Below, piece by piece: positions 33,961 through 47,700 of a DNA stretch of 64,000 nt (positions are counted from its first letter, which is position 1; the number at the start of each line of letters is the position of its first letter). The translations under genes were made by a program, and so were the position numbers. The notes beneath the pieces are model-generated. The model saw only the letters and a list, made by a program, of their open reading frames with translations. It was not told the DNA's origin and ran no database searches. Source of the stretch: Prosapia bicincta (taxonomy: Eukaryota; Arthropoda; Insecta; Hemiptera; Cercopidae); the NCBI GenBank assembly GCA_036971475.1, contig JBAIZL010000007.1, forward strand, positions 32,477,002 to 32,541,001, in the 5' to 3' direction.

Positions 33961-36520
33961 AATCCATTTTTTTGTAGAAATCGCAAAATCCATGAACTAT
34001 AATTCATGCATTTTTTTTAGAGCAAATATATGACAATTGCGATAGCTCCTATAATACTTATTATAGATCAATTCTAAGTGCACAATGCGAATCTATGGTC
34101 GATTCTGCGTTTATTATGCCTTTTAAATGAGAAATAAATTTTTTGTAGAAATCACAAAATCCATGAACTATAATTCATGCATTTTTTTTAGAGCAAATAT
34201 ATGACAATTGCGATAGCTCCTATAATACTTATTATAGATAAATTCTAAGTGCACAATGCGAATCTATGGTCGATTCTGCGTTTAATATGCCTTTTAAATG
34301 AGAAATTCATTTTTTGTAGAAATCGCAAAATCCATGAACTACAATTCATGCATTTTTTTAAGAGCAAATATATGACAATTGCGATAGCTCCTATAATACT
34401 TATTATAGATCAATTCTAAGTGCACAATGCGAATCTATGTTCGATTCTGCGTTTATTATGCCTTTTAAATGAGAAATCCATTTTTTGTAGAAATCGCAAA
34501 ATCCATGAACTATAATTCATGCATTTTTTTTAGAGCAAATATATGACAATTGCGATAGCTCCTATAATACTTATTATAGATCAATTCTAAGTGCCCAATG
34601 CGAATCTATGGTCGATTCTGCGTTTATTATGCCTTTTAAATGAGAAATCCATTTTTTGTAGAAATCGCAAAATCCATGAACTATAATTCATGCATTTTTT
34701 TAAGAGCAAATATATGACAATGCGATAGCTCCTATAATACTTATTATAGATCAATTCTAAGTGCACAATGCGAATCTATGGTCGATTCTGCGTTTATTAT
34801 GCCTTTTAAATGAGAAATCCATTTTTTGTAGAAATCGCAAAATCCATGAACTATAATTCATGCATTTTTTTAGAGCAAATATATGACAATTGCGATAGCT
34901 CCTATAATACTTATTATAGATCAATTCTAAGTGCACAATGCGAATCTATGGTCGATTCTGCGTTTATTATGCCTTTTAAATGAGAAATCCATTTTTTGTA
35001 GAAATCGCAAAATCCATGAACTATAATTCATGCATTTTTTTTAGAGCAAATATATGACAATTGCGATAGATCCTATAATACTTATTATAGATCAATTCTA
35101 AGTGCACAATGCGAATCTATGGTCGATTCTGCGTTTATTATGCCTTTTAAATGAGCAATCCATTTTTTGTAGAAATCGCAAAATCCATGAACTATAATTC
35201 ATGCATTTTTTTTAGAGCAAATATATGACAATTGCGATAGCTCCTATAATACTTATTATAGATCAATTCTAAGTGCACAATGCGAATCTATGGTCGATTC
35301 TGCGTTTATTATGCCTTTTAAATGAGAAATCCATTTTTGTAGAAATCGCAAAATCCATGAACTATAATTCATGCATTTTTTTTAGAGCAAATATATGACA
35401 ATTGCGATAGCTCCTATAATACTTATTATAGATCAATTCTAAGTGCACAATGCGAATCTATGGTCGATTCTGCGTTTACTATGCCTTTTAAATGAGAAAT
35501 CCATTTTTTGTAGAAATCGCAAAATCCATGAACTATAATTCATGCTTTTTTTTAGAGCAAATATATGACAATTGCGATAGCTCCTATAATACATATTATA
35601 CATCAATTCTAAGTGCCCAATGCGAATCTATGGTCGATTCTGCGTTTATTATGCCTTTTAAATGAGAAATCCATTTTTTGTAGAAATCGCAAAATCCATG
35701 AACTATAATTCATGCATTTTTTTTAGAGCAAATATATGACAATGCGATAGCTCCTATAATACTTATTATAGATCAATTCTAAGTGCACAATGCGAATCTA
35801 TGGTCGATTCTGCGTTTATTATGCCTTTTAAATGAGAAATCCATTTTTTGTAGAAATCGCAAAATCCATGAACTATAATTCATGCATTTTTTTTAGAGCA
35901 AATATATGACAATTGCGATAGATCCTATAATACTTATTATAGATCAATTCTAAGTGCACAATGCGAATCTATGGTCGATTCTGCGTTTATTATGCCTTTT
36001 AAATGAGCAATCCATTTTTTGTAGAAATCGCAAAATCCATGAACTATAATTCATGCATTTTTTTTAGAGCAAATATATGACAATTGCGATAGCTCCTATA
36101 ATACTTATTATAGATCAATTCTAAGTGCACAATGCGAATCTATGGTCGATTCTGCGTTTATTATGCCTTTTAAATGAGAAATCCATTTTTGTAGAAATCG
36201 CAAAATCCATGAACTATAATTCATGCATTTTTTTTAGAGCAAATATATGACAATTGCGATAGCTCCTATAATACTTATTATAGATCAATTCTAAGTGCAC
36301 AATGCGAATCTATGGTCGATTCTGCGTTTATTATGCCTTTTAAATGAGAAATCCATTTTTTGTAGAAATCGCAAAATCCATGAACTATAATTCATGCTTT
36401 TTTTTAGAGCAAATATATGACAATTGCGATAGCTCCTATAATACTTATTATACATCAATTCTAAGTGCACAATGCGAATCTATGGTCGATTCTGCGTTTA
36501 TTATGCCTTTTAAATGAGAA
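33961..36520 (+). repeat. Displaced copy of about 29.5-31.9 kb (offset about 4434 bp, 26 monomers)
   Basis: The extra-T 'ccattttttt' lies at 29531 and 33964, gtgccc at 30157 and 34591, and gcaatcc at 30721/35155 and 31573/36007. All are 4433 or 4434 bp apart. The copy keeps unit order through the 5-mer region. It is not perfect: the upstream unit reads 'gagaaatcc' instead of 'gaggaatcc', the 30121 anomaly is absent, and 35450-35620 has a composite unit with 'tttactatgcc', then 'acatattatacatc' and 'gtgcccaatg'. gcaatcc at 36007 and 37201 are 1194 bp apart (7 monomers), so the 5-mer phase changes here. Confidence 0.78.
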
Positions 36521-39500
36521 ATCCGTTTTTTGTAGAAATCGCAAAATCCATGAACTATAATTCATGCATTTTTTTTAGATCAAATATATGACAATTGCGA
36601 TAGATCCTATAATACTTATTATAGATCAATTCTAAGTGCACAATGCGAATCTATGGTCGATTCTGCGTTTATTATGCCTTTTAAATGAGGAATCCATTTT
36701 TTGTAGAAATCGCAAAATCCATGAACTATAATTCATGCATTTGTTTTAGAGCAAATATATGACAATTGCGATAGCTCCTATAATACTTATTATAGATCAA
36801 TTCTAAGTGCACAATGCGAATCTATGGTCGATTCTGCGTTTATTATGCCTTTTAAATGAGAAATCCATTTTTTGTAGAAATCGCAAAATCCATGAACTAT
36901 AATTCATGCATTTTTTTAGAGCAAATATATGACAATTGCGATAGCTCCTATAATACTTATTATAGATCAATTCTAAGTGCACAATGCGAATCTATGGTCG
37001 ATTCTGCGTTTATTATGCCTTTTAAATGAGAAATCCATTTTTTGTAGAAATCGCAAAATCCATGAACTATAATTCATGCATTTTTTTTAGAGCAAATATA
37101 TGACAATTGCGATAGATCCTATAATACTTATTATAGATCAATTCTAAGTGCACAATGCGAATCTATGGTCGATTCTGCGTTTATTATGCCTTTTAAATGA
37201 GCAATCCATTTTTTGTAGAAATCGCAAAATCCATGAACTATAATTCATGCATTTTTTTTAGAGCAAATATATGACAATTGCGATAGCTCCTATAATACTT
37301 ATTATAGATCAATTCTAAGTGCACAATGCGAATCTATGGTCGATTCTGCGTTTATTATGCCTTTTAAATGAGAAATCCATTTTTGTAGAAATCGCAAAAT
37401 CCATGAACTATAATTCATGCATTTTTTTTAGAGCAAATATATGACAATTGCGATAGCTCCTATAATACTTATTATAGATCAATTCTAAGTGCACAATGCG
37501 AATCTATGGTCGATTCTGCGTTTATTATGCCTTTTAAATGAGAAATCCATTTTTTGTAGAAATCGCAAAATCCATGAACTATAATTCATGCATTTTTTTT
37601 AGAGCAAATATATGACAATTGCGATAGCTCCTATAATACTTATTATAGATCAATTCAAAGTGCACAATGCGAATCTATGTTCGATTCTGCGTTTATTATG
37701 CCTTTTAAATGAGAAATCCATTTTTTGTAGAAATCGCAAAATCCATGAATTATAATTCATGCATTTGTTTTAGAGCAAATATATGACAATTGCGATAGCT
37801 CCTATAATACTTATTATAGATCAATTCTAAGTGCACAATGCGAATCTATGGTCGATTCTGCGTTTATTATGCCTTTTAAATGAGAAATCCATTTTTGTAG
37901 AAATCGCAAAATCCATGAACTATAATTCATGCATTTTTTTTAGAGCAAATATATGACAATTGCGATAGCTCCTATAATACTTATTATAGATCAATTCTAA
38001 GTGCACAATGTGAATCTATGGTCGATTCTGCGTTTATTATGCCTTTTAAATGAGAAATCCATTATTTGTAGAAATCGCAAAATCCATGAACTATAATTCA
38101 TGCATTTTTTTTAGAGCAAATATACGACAATTGCGATAGCTCCTATAATACTTATTATAGATCAATTCTAAGTGCACAATGCGAATCTATGGTCGATTCT
38201 GCGTTTATTATGCCTTTTAAATGAGAAATCCATTTTTTGTAGAAATCGCAAAATCCATGAACTATAATTCATGCATTTTTTTTAGATCAAATATATGACA
38301 ATTGCGATAGATCCTATAATACTTATTATAGATCAATTCTAAGTGCACAATGCGAATCTATGGTCGATTCTGCGTTTATTATGCCTTTTAAATGAGGAAT
38401 CCATTTTTTGTAGAAATCGCAAAATCCTTGAACTATAATTCATGCATTTGTTTTAGAGCAAATATATGACAATTGCGATAGCTCCTATAATACTTATTAT
38501 AGATCAATTCTAAGTGCACAATGCGAATCTATGGTCGATTCTGCGTTTATTATGCCTTTTAAATGAGAAATCCATTTTTTGTAGAAATCGCAAAATCCAT
38601 GAACTCTAATTCATGAATTTTTTTTAGAGCAAATATATGACAATTGCGATAGCTCCTATAATACTTATTATAGATCAATTCTAAGTGCACAATGCGAATC
38701 TATGGTCGATTCTGCGTTTATTATGCCTTTTAAATGAGAAATCCATTTTTTGTAGAAATCGCAAAATCCATGAACTATAATTCATGCATTTTTTTTAGAG
38801 CAAATATATGACAATTGCGATAGCTCCTATAATACTTATTATAGATCAATTCTAAGTGCACAATGCGAATCTATGGTCGATTCTGCGTTTATTATGCCTT
38901 TTAAATGAGAAATCCATTTTTTGTAGAAATCGCAAAATCCATGAACTATAATTCATGCATTTTTTTTAGAGCAAATATATGACAATGCGATAGCTCCTAT
39001 AATACTTATTATAGATCAATTCTAAGTGCACAATGCGAATCTATGGTCGATTCTGCGTTTATTATGCCTTTTAAATGAGCAATCCATTTTTTGTAGAAAT
39101 CGCAAAATCCATGAACTATAATTCATGCATTTTTTTTAGAGCAAATATATGACAATTGCGATAGCTCCTATAATACTTGTTATAGATCAATTCTAAGTGC
39201 ACAATGCGAATCTATGGTCGATACTGCGTTTATTATGCCTTTTAAATGAGGAATCCATTTTTTGTAGAAATCGCAAAATCCATAAACTATAATTCATGCA
39301 TTTGTTTTAGAGCAAATATATGACAATTGCGATAGCTCCTATAATACTTATTATAGATCAATTCTAAGTGCACAATGCGAATCTATGGTCGATTCTGCGT
39401 TTATTATGCCTTTTAAGTGAGAAATCCATTTTTTGTAGAAATCGCAAAATCCATGAACTATAATTCATGCATTTTTTTTAGAGCAAATATATGACAATTG

Positions 39501-40473
39501 CGATAGCTCCTATAATAGTTATTATAGATCAATTCTAAGTGCACAATGCGAATCTATGGTCGATTCTGCGTTTATTATGCCTTTTAAATGAGAAAACCAT
39601 TTTTTGTAGAAATCGCAAAATCCATGAACTATAATTCATGCTTTTTTTTAGAGCAAATATATGACAATTGCGATAGCTCCTATAATACTTATTATACATC
39701 AATTCTAAGTGCACAATGCGAATCTATGGTCGATTCTGCGTTTATTATGCCTTTTAAATGAGAAATCCATTTTTTGTAGAAATCGCAAAATCCATGAACT
39801 ATAATTCATGCATTTTTTTTAGAGCAAATATATGACAATTGCGATCGCTCCTATAATACTTATTATAGATCAATTCTAAGTGCACAATGCGACTCTATGG
39901 TTGATTCTGCGTTTATTATGCCTTTTAAATGAGCAATCCATTTTTTGTAGAAATCGCAAAATCCATGAAATATAATTCATGCATTTGTTTTAGAGCAAAT
40001 ATATGACAATTGCGATAGCTCCTATAATACTTATTATAGATCAATTCTAAGTGCACAATGCGAATCTATGGTCGATTCTGCGTTTATTATGCCTTTTAAA
40101 TGAGAAATCCATTTTTGTAGAAATCGCAAAATCCATGAACTATAATTCATGCATTTTTTTTAGAGCAAATATATGACAATTGCGATAGCTCCTATAATAC
40201 TTATTATAGATCAATTCTAAGTGCACAATGCGAATCTATGGTCGATTCTGCGTTTATTATGCCTTTTAAATGAGAAATCCATTTTTTGTAGAATTCGCAA
40301 AATCCATGAACTATAATTCATGCATTTTTTTAGAGCAAATATATGACAATTGCGATACCTCCTATAATACTTATTATTGATCAATTCTAAGTGCACAATG
40401 CGAATCTATGGTCGATTCTGCGTTTATTATGCCTTTTAAATGAGAAATCCATTTTTTGTAGAAATCGCAAAAT
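36521..40473 (+). repeat. Middle-domain mosaic monomers with 10-monomer spacing
   Basis: Units with 'agatcaaat', 'gatagatcc', 'gaggaatcc' and then 'catttgttttag' occur at 36577-36745 and 38284-38450, 1707 bp apart (10 monomers), and the intervening units share T5, 'tatgttcg' and 'catttgttttag' markers. Private variants are frequent: 'caattcaaag' (about 37652), 'catgaattataattc' (37744), 'aatgtgaatc' (about 38008), 'ccttgaac' (about 38427), 'actctaattcatgaatt' (about 38603), 'cttgttatag' (39177), 'ttttaagtga' (about 39414) and 'gaattcgc' (about 40292). The higher private-variant load suggests this stretch has been homogenised less recently than its neighbours. Confidence 0.75.
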
Positions 40474-42524
40474 CCATGAACTATAATTCATGCATTTTTT
40501 TTAGAGCAAATATACGACAATTGCGATAGCTCCTATAATACTTATTATAGATCAATTCTAAGTGCACAATGCGAATCTATGGTCGATTCTGCGTTTATTA
40601 TGCCTTTTAAATGAGAAATCCATTTTTTGTAGAAATCGCAAAATCCATGAACTATAATTCATGCATTTTGTATTTGAGCAAATATATGACAATTGCCATA
40701 GCACCTATAATACTTATTATAGATCAATTCTAAGTGCACAATGCGAATCTAAGGTCGATACTGCGTTTATTATGCCTTTTAAATGAGGAATCCATTTTTT
40801 GTAGAAATCGCAAAATCCATGAACTATAATTCATGCATTTGTTTTAGAGCAAATATATGACAATTGCGATAGCTCCTATAATACTTATTATAGATCAATT
40901 CTAAGTGCACAATGCGAATCTATGGTCGATTCTGCGTTTATTATGCCTTTTAAATGAGAAATCCCTTTTTTGTAGAAATCGCAAAATCCATGAACTATAA
41001 TTCATGCATTTTTTTTAGAGCAAATATATGACAATTGCGATAGCTCCTATAATACTTATTATAGATCAATTCTAAGTGCACAATGCGAATCTATGGTCGA
41101 TTCTGCGTTTATTATGCCTTTTAAATGAGAAATCCATTTTTTGTAGAAATCGCAAAATCCATGAACTATAATTCATGCATTTTTTTTAGAGCAAATATAT
41201 GACAATTGCGATAGCTCCGATAATACTTATTATAGATCAATTCTAAGTGCACAATGCGAATCTATGGTCGATTCTGCGTTTATTATGCCTTTTAAATGAG
41301 AAATCCATTTTTTGTAGAAATCGCAAAATCCATGAACTATAATTCATGCATTTTTTTTAGAGCAAATATATGACAATGCGATAGCTCCTATAATACTTAT
41401 TATAGATCAATTCTAAGTGCACAATGCGAATCTATGGTCGATTCTGCGTTTATTATGCCTTTTAAATGAGAAATCCATTTTTTGTAGAAATCGCAAAATC
41501 CATGAACTATAATTCATGCATTTTTTTAGAGCAAATATATGACAATTGCGATAGCTCCTATAATACTTATTATAGATCAATTCTAAGTGCAGAATGCGAA
41601 TCTATGGTCGATTCTGCGTTTATTATGCCTTTTAAATGAGAAATCCATTTTTTGTAGAAATCGCAAAATCCATGAACTATAATTCATGCATTTTTTTAAG
41701 ATCAAATATATGACAATTGCGATAGCTCCTATAATACTTATTATAGATCAATTCTAAGTGCACAATGCGACTCTATGGTTGATTCTGCGTTTATTATGCC
41801 TTTTAAATGAGCAATCCATTTTTTGTAGAAATCGCAAAATCCATGAACTATAATTCATGCATTTTTTTTAGAGCAAATATATGACAATTGCGATAGCTCC
41901 TATAATACTTATTATAGATCAATTCTAAGTGCACAATGCGAATCTATGTTCGATTCTGCGTTTATTATGCCTTTTAAATGAGATCTCCATTTTTTGTAGA
42001 AATCGAAAAATCCATGAAATATAATTCATGCATTTTTTTTAGAGCAAATATATGACAATTGCGATAGCTCCTATAATACTTATTATAGATCACTTCTAAG
42101 TGCACAATGCGAATCTATGGTCGATTCTGCGTTTATTATGCCTTTTAAATGAGAAATCCATTTTTTGTAGAAATCACAAAATCCATGAACTATAATTCAT
42201 GCATTTTTTTTAGAGCAAATATATGACACTTGCGATAGCTCCTATAATACTTATTATAGATCAATTCTAAGTGCACAATGCGAATCTATGGTCGATTCTG
42301 CGTTTATTATGCCTTTTAAATGAGAAGTCCATTTTTTGTAGAAATCGCAAAATCCATGAACTATAATTCCTGCATTTGTTTTAGAGCAAATATATGATAA
42401 TTGCGATAGCTCCTATAATACTTATTATAGATCAATTCTAAGTGCACAATGCGAATCTATGGTCGATTCTGCGTTTATTATGCCTTTTAAATGAGAAATC
42501 CATTTTTTGTAGAAATCGCAAAAT
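40474..42524 (+). repeat. 12-monomer HOR, copy 1 (2051 bp)
   Basis: The unit begins with an 'atacgac' monomer (about 40513), then a strongly altered one with 'cattttgtatttgagc' (40665-40680), 'gccatagcacc' and 'ctaaggtcgatac'. It continues with 'catttgttttag', 'gctccgat' (about 41214), 'gacaatgcg', 'gtgcagaatg' (gcag at 41589), 'tttttttaagatc' (about 41692), 'gactctatggttg', 'tatgttcg' with 'gagatctcc' (about 41980), 'catgaaatat', 'gatcacttctaag' (about 42089) and 'gagaagtcc' with 'attcctgc' (42323-42372). All recur 2051 bp downstream. Private to this copy are 'aatcccttttttg' (about 40962), 'gacacttgcg' (about 42224) and 'atgataattg' (about 42395). Confidence 0.88.
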
Positions 42525-44575
42525 CCATGAACTATAATTCATGCATTTTTTTTAGAGCAAATATACGACAATTGCGATAGCTCCTATAATACTTATTATA
42601 GATCAATTCTAAGTGCACAATGCGAATCTATGGTCGATTCTGCGTTTATTATGCCTTTTAAATGAGAAATCCATTTTTTGTAGAAATCGCAAAATCCATG
42701 AACTATAATTCATGCATTTTGTATTTGAGCAAATATATGACAATTGCCATAGCACCTATAATACTTATTATAGATCAATTCTAAGTGCACAATGCGAATC
42801 TAAGGTCGATACTGCGTTTATTATGCCTTTTAAATGAGGAATCCATTTTTTGTAGAAATCGCAAAATCCATGAACTATAATTCATGCATTTGTTTTAGAG
42901 CAAATATATGACAATTGCGATAGCTCCTATAATACTTATTATAGATCAATTCTAAGTGCACAATGCGAATCTATGGTCGATTCTGCGTTTATTATGCCTT
43001 TTAAATGAGAAATCCATTTTTTGTAGAAATCGCAAAATCCATGAACTATAATTCATGCATTTTTTTTAGAGCAAATATATGACAATTGCGATAGCTCCTA
43101 TAATACCTATTATAGATCAATTCTAAGTGCACAATGCGAATCTATGGTCGATTCTGCGTTTATTATGCCTTTTAAATGAGAAATCCATTTTTTGTAGAAA
43201 TCGCAAAATCCATGAACTATAATTCATGCATTTTTTTTAGAGCAAATATATGACAATTGCGATAGCTCCGATAATACTTATTATAGATCAATTCTAAGTG
43301 CACAATGCGAATCTATGGTCGATTCTGCGTTTATTATGCCTTTTAAATGAGAAATCCATTTTTTGTAGAAATCGCAAAATCCATGAACTATAATTCATGC
43401 ATTTTTTTTAGAGCAAATATATGACAATGCGATAGCTCCTATAATACTTATTATAGATCAATTCTAAGTGCACAATGCGAATCTATGGTCGATTCTGCGT
43501 TTATTATGCCTTTTAAATGAGAAATCCATTTTTTGTAGAAATCGCAAAATCCATGAACTATAATTCATGCATTTTTTTAGAGCAAATATATGACAATTGC
43601 GATAGCTCCTATAATACTTATTATAGATCAATTCTAAGTGCAGAATGCGAATCTATGGTCGATTCTGCGTTTATTATGCCTTTTAAATGAGAAATCCATT
43701 TTTTGTAGAAATCGCAAAATCCATGAACTATAATTCATGCATTTTTTTAAGATCAAATATATGACAATTGCGATAGCTCCTATAATACTTATTATAGATC
43801 AATTCTAGGTGCACAATGCGACTCTATGGTTGATTCTGCGTTTATTATGCCTTTTAAATGAGCAATCCATTTTTTGTAGAAATCGCAAAATCCATGAACT
43901 ATAATTCATGCATTTTTTTTAGAGCAAATATATGACAATTGCGATAGCTCCTATAATACTTATTATAGATCAATTCTAAGTGCACAATGCGAATCTATGT
44001 TCGATTCTGCGTTTATTATGCCTTTTAAATGAGATCTCCATTTTTTGTAGAATACGAAAAATCCATGAAATATAATTCATGCATTTTTTTTAGAGCAAAT
44101 ATATGACAATTGCGATAGCTCCTATAATACTTATTATAGATCACTTCTAAGTGCACAATGCGAATCTATGGTCGATTCTGCGTTTATTATGCCTTTTAAA
44201 TGAGAAATCCATTTTTTGTAGAAATCACAAAATCCATGAACTATAATTCATGCATTTTTTTTAGAGCAAATATATGACAATTGCGATAGCTCCTATAATA
44301 CTTATTATAGATCAATTCTAAGTGCACAATGCGAATCTATGGTCGATTCTGCGTTTATTATGCCTTTTAAATGAGAAGTCCATTTTTTGTAGAAATCGCA
44401 AAATCCATGAACTATAATTCCTGCATTTGTTTTAGAGCAAATATATGACAATTGCGATAGCTCCTATAATACTTATTATAGATCAATTCTAAATGCACAA
44501 TGCGAATCTATGGTCGATTCTGCGTTTATTATGCCTTTTAAATGAGAAATCCATTTTTTGTAGAAATCGCAAAAT
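42525..44575 (+). repeat. 12-monomer HOR, copy 2 (2051 bp)
   Basis: This is a tandem copy of 40474-42524. The tatttgagca marker lies at 40671 and 42722, and gcag at 41589 and 43640, both 2051 bp apart. Copy-specific changes are few: 'atacctatta' (about 43104), 'ctaggtgcac' (about 43805), 'gaatacgaaaaa' (about 44050) where copy 1 has 'gaaatcgaaaaa', and 'ctaaatgcac' (about 44489). This low divergence indicates a recent duplication. Confidence 0.88.
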
Positions 44576-44746
44576 CCATGAACTATAATTCATGCATTTT
44601 TTTTAGAGCAAATATATGACAATTGCGATAGCTCCTATAATACTTATTATAGATCAATTCTAAGTGCACAATGCGAATCTATGGTCGATTCTGCGTTTAT
44701 TATGCCTTTTAAATGAGAAATCCATTTTTTGTAGAAATCGCAAAAT
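44576..44746 (+). repeat. Consensus monomer at the boundary of the 12-mer and 27-mer HORs
   Basis: One plain monomer lies between the two HOR arrays. The monomer at the equivalent place 4612 bp downstream (49188-49358) instead has 'catttgttttag' and 'atacatatt', so the 27-mer duplication does not extend left through this unit. Confidence 0.75.
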
Positions 44747-47700
44747 CCATGAACTATAATTCATGCATTTTTTTTAGAGCAAATATATGACAATTGCGAT
44801 AGCTCCTATAATACTTATTATAGATCAATTCTAAGTGCACAATGCGAATCTATGGTCGATTCTGCGTTTATTATGCCTTTTAAATGAGAAATCCATTTTT
44901 TGTAGAAATCGCAAAATCCATGAACTAATTCATGCATTTTTTTTAGAGCAAATATATGACAATGCGATAGCTCCTATAATACTTATTATAGATCAATTCT
45001 AAGTGCACAATGCGAATCTATGGTCGATTCTGCGTTTATTATGCCTTTTAAATGAGAAATCCATTTTTTGTAGAAATCGCAAAATCCATGAACTATAATT
45101 CATGCATTTTTTTAGAGCAAATATATGACAATTGCGATAGCTCCTATAATACTTATTATAGATCAATTCTAAGTGCACAATGCGAATCTATGGTCGATTC
45201 TGCGTTTATTATGCCTTTTAAATGAGAAATCCATTTTTTTGTAGAAATCGCAAAATCCATGAAATATAATTCATTCATTTTTTTTAGAGCAAATATATGA
45301 CAATTGCGATAGCTCCTATAATACTTATTATAGATCAATTCTAAGTGCACGATGCGAATCTATGGTCGATTCTGCGTTTATTATGCCTTTTAAATGAGAA
45401 ATCCATTTTTTGTAGAAATCGCAAAATCCATGAACTATAATTCATGCATTTTTTTTTGAGCAAATATATGACAATTGCGATAGCTCCTATAATAGTTATT
45501 ATAGATCAATTCTAAGTACACAATGCGAATCTATGGTCGATTCTGCGTTTATTATGCCTTTTAAAAGAGAAATCCATTTTTTGTAGAAATTGCAAAATCC
45601 ATGAACTATAATTCATGCATTTTTTTAGAGCAAATATATGACAATTGCGATAGCTCCTATAATACTTATTATAGATCAATTCTAAGTGCACAATGCGAAT
45701 CTATGGTCCATTCTGCGTTTATTATGCCTTTTAAATGAGAAATCCATTTTTTGTAGAAATCGCAAAATCCGTGAACTATAATTCATGCATTTTTTTAGAG
45801 CAAATATATGACAATTGCGATAGCTCCTATAATACTTATTATAGATCAATTCTAAGTGCACAATGCGAATCTATGGTCGATTCTGCGTTTATTATGCCTT
45901 TTAAATGAGAAATCCATTTTTTGTAGAAATCGCAAAATCCATGAACTATAATTCATGCATTTGTTTTAGAGCAAATATATGACAATTGCGATAGCTCCTA
46001 TAATACATATTATAGATCAATTCTAAGTGCACAATGCGAATCTATGGTCGATTCTGCGTTTATTATGCCTTTTAATTGAGAAATCCATTTTTTGTAGAAA
46101 TCGCAAAATCCATGAACTATAATTCATGCATTTTTTTTAGAGCAAATATATGACAATTGCGATAGCTCCTATAATACTTATTATAGATCAATTCTAAGTG
46201 CACAATGCGAATCTATGGTCGATTCTGCGTTTATTATGCCTTTTAAATGAGAAATACATTTTTTGTAGAAATCGCAAAATCCATGAACTATAATTCATGC
46301 ATTTTTTTTAGAGCAAATATATGACAATTGCGATAGCTCCTATAATAGTTATTATAGATCAATTCTAAGTGCACAATGCGAATCTATGGTCGATTCTGCG
46401 TTTATTATGCATTTTAATTGAGAAATCCATTTTTTGTAGAAATCGCAAATTCCATGAACTATAATTCATGCATTTTTTTTAGAGCAAATATATGACAATT
46501 GCGATAGCTCCTATAATACTTATTATAGATCAATTCTAAGTGCACAATGCGAATCTATGGTCGATTCTGCGTTTATTATGCCTTTTAAATGAGAAATCCA
46601 TTTTTTGTAGAAATCACAAAATCCATGAACTATAATTCATGCATTTTTTTTAGAGCAAATATATGACAATTGCGATAACTCCTATTTTACTTATCATAGA
46701 TCAATTCTAAGTGCACAATGCGAATCTATGATCGATTCTGCGTTAATTATGCCTTTTAAATGAGAAATCCATTTTTTGTAGAAATCGCAAAATCCATGAA
46801 CTATAATTCATGCATTTCTTTTAGAGCAAATATATGACAATTGCGATAGCTCCTATAATACTTATTATAGATCAATTCTAAGTGCACAATGCGAATCTAT
46901 GGTCGATTCTGCGTTTATTATGCCTTTTAAATGAGAAATCCATTTTTTGTAGAAATCGCAAAATCCATGAACTATAATTCATGCATTTTTTTTAAAGCAA
47001 ATTTATGACAATTGCGATAGCTCCTATAATACTTATTATAGATCAATTCTAAGTGCACAATGCGAATCTATGGTCGATTCTGCGTTTATTATGCCTTTTA
47101 AATGAGAAATCCATTTTTTGTAGAAATCGCAAAATCTATGAACTATAATTCATGCATTTTTTTTAGAGCAAATATATGACAATTGCGATAGCTCCTGTAA
47201 TAGTTATTATAGATCAGTTCTAAGTGCACAATGCGAATCTATGGTCGATTCTGCGTTTATTATGCCTTTTAAATGAGAAATCCATTTTTTGTAGAAATCG
47301 CAAAATCCATGAACTATAATTCATGCATTTTTTTTAGAGCAAATATATGACAATTGCGATAGCTCCTATAATACTTATTATAGATCAATTCTAAGTGCAC
47401 AATGCGAATCTATGTTCGATTCTGCGTTTATTATGCCTTTTAAATGAGAAATCCATTTTTTGTAGAAATCGCAAAATCCATGAAATATAATTCATGCATT
47501 TTTTTTAGAGCAAATATATGACAATTGCGATAGCTCCTATAATACTTATTATAGATCACTTCTAAGTGCACAATGCGAATCTATGGTCGATTCTGCGTTT
47601 ATTATGCCTTTTAAATGAGAAATCCATTTTTTGTAGAAATCACAAAATCCATGAACTATAATTCATGCATTTTTTTTTAGAGCAAATATATGACAATTGC

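Noticed and set aside
45156..45350. 64-codon reading frame on the minus strand
   Set aside because: Satellite sequence opened by the extra-T 'ccattttttt' variant. It crosses more than one monomer and has no gene context.
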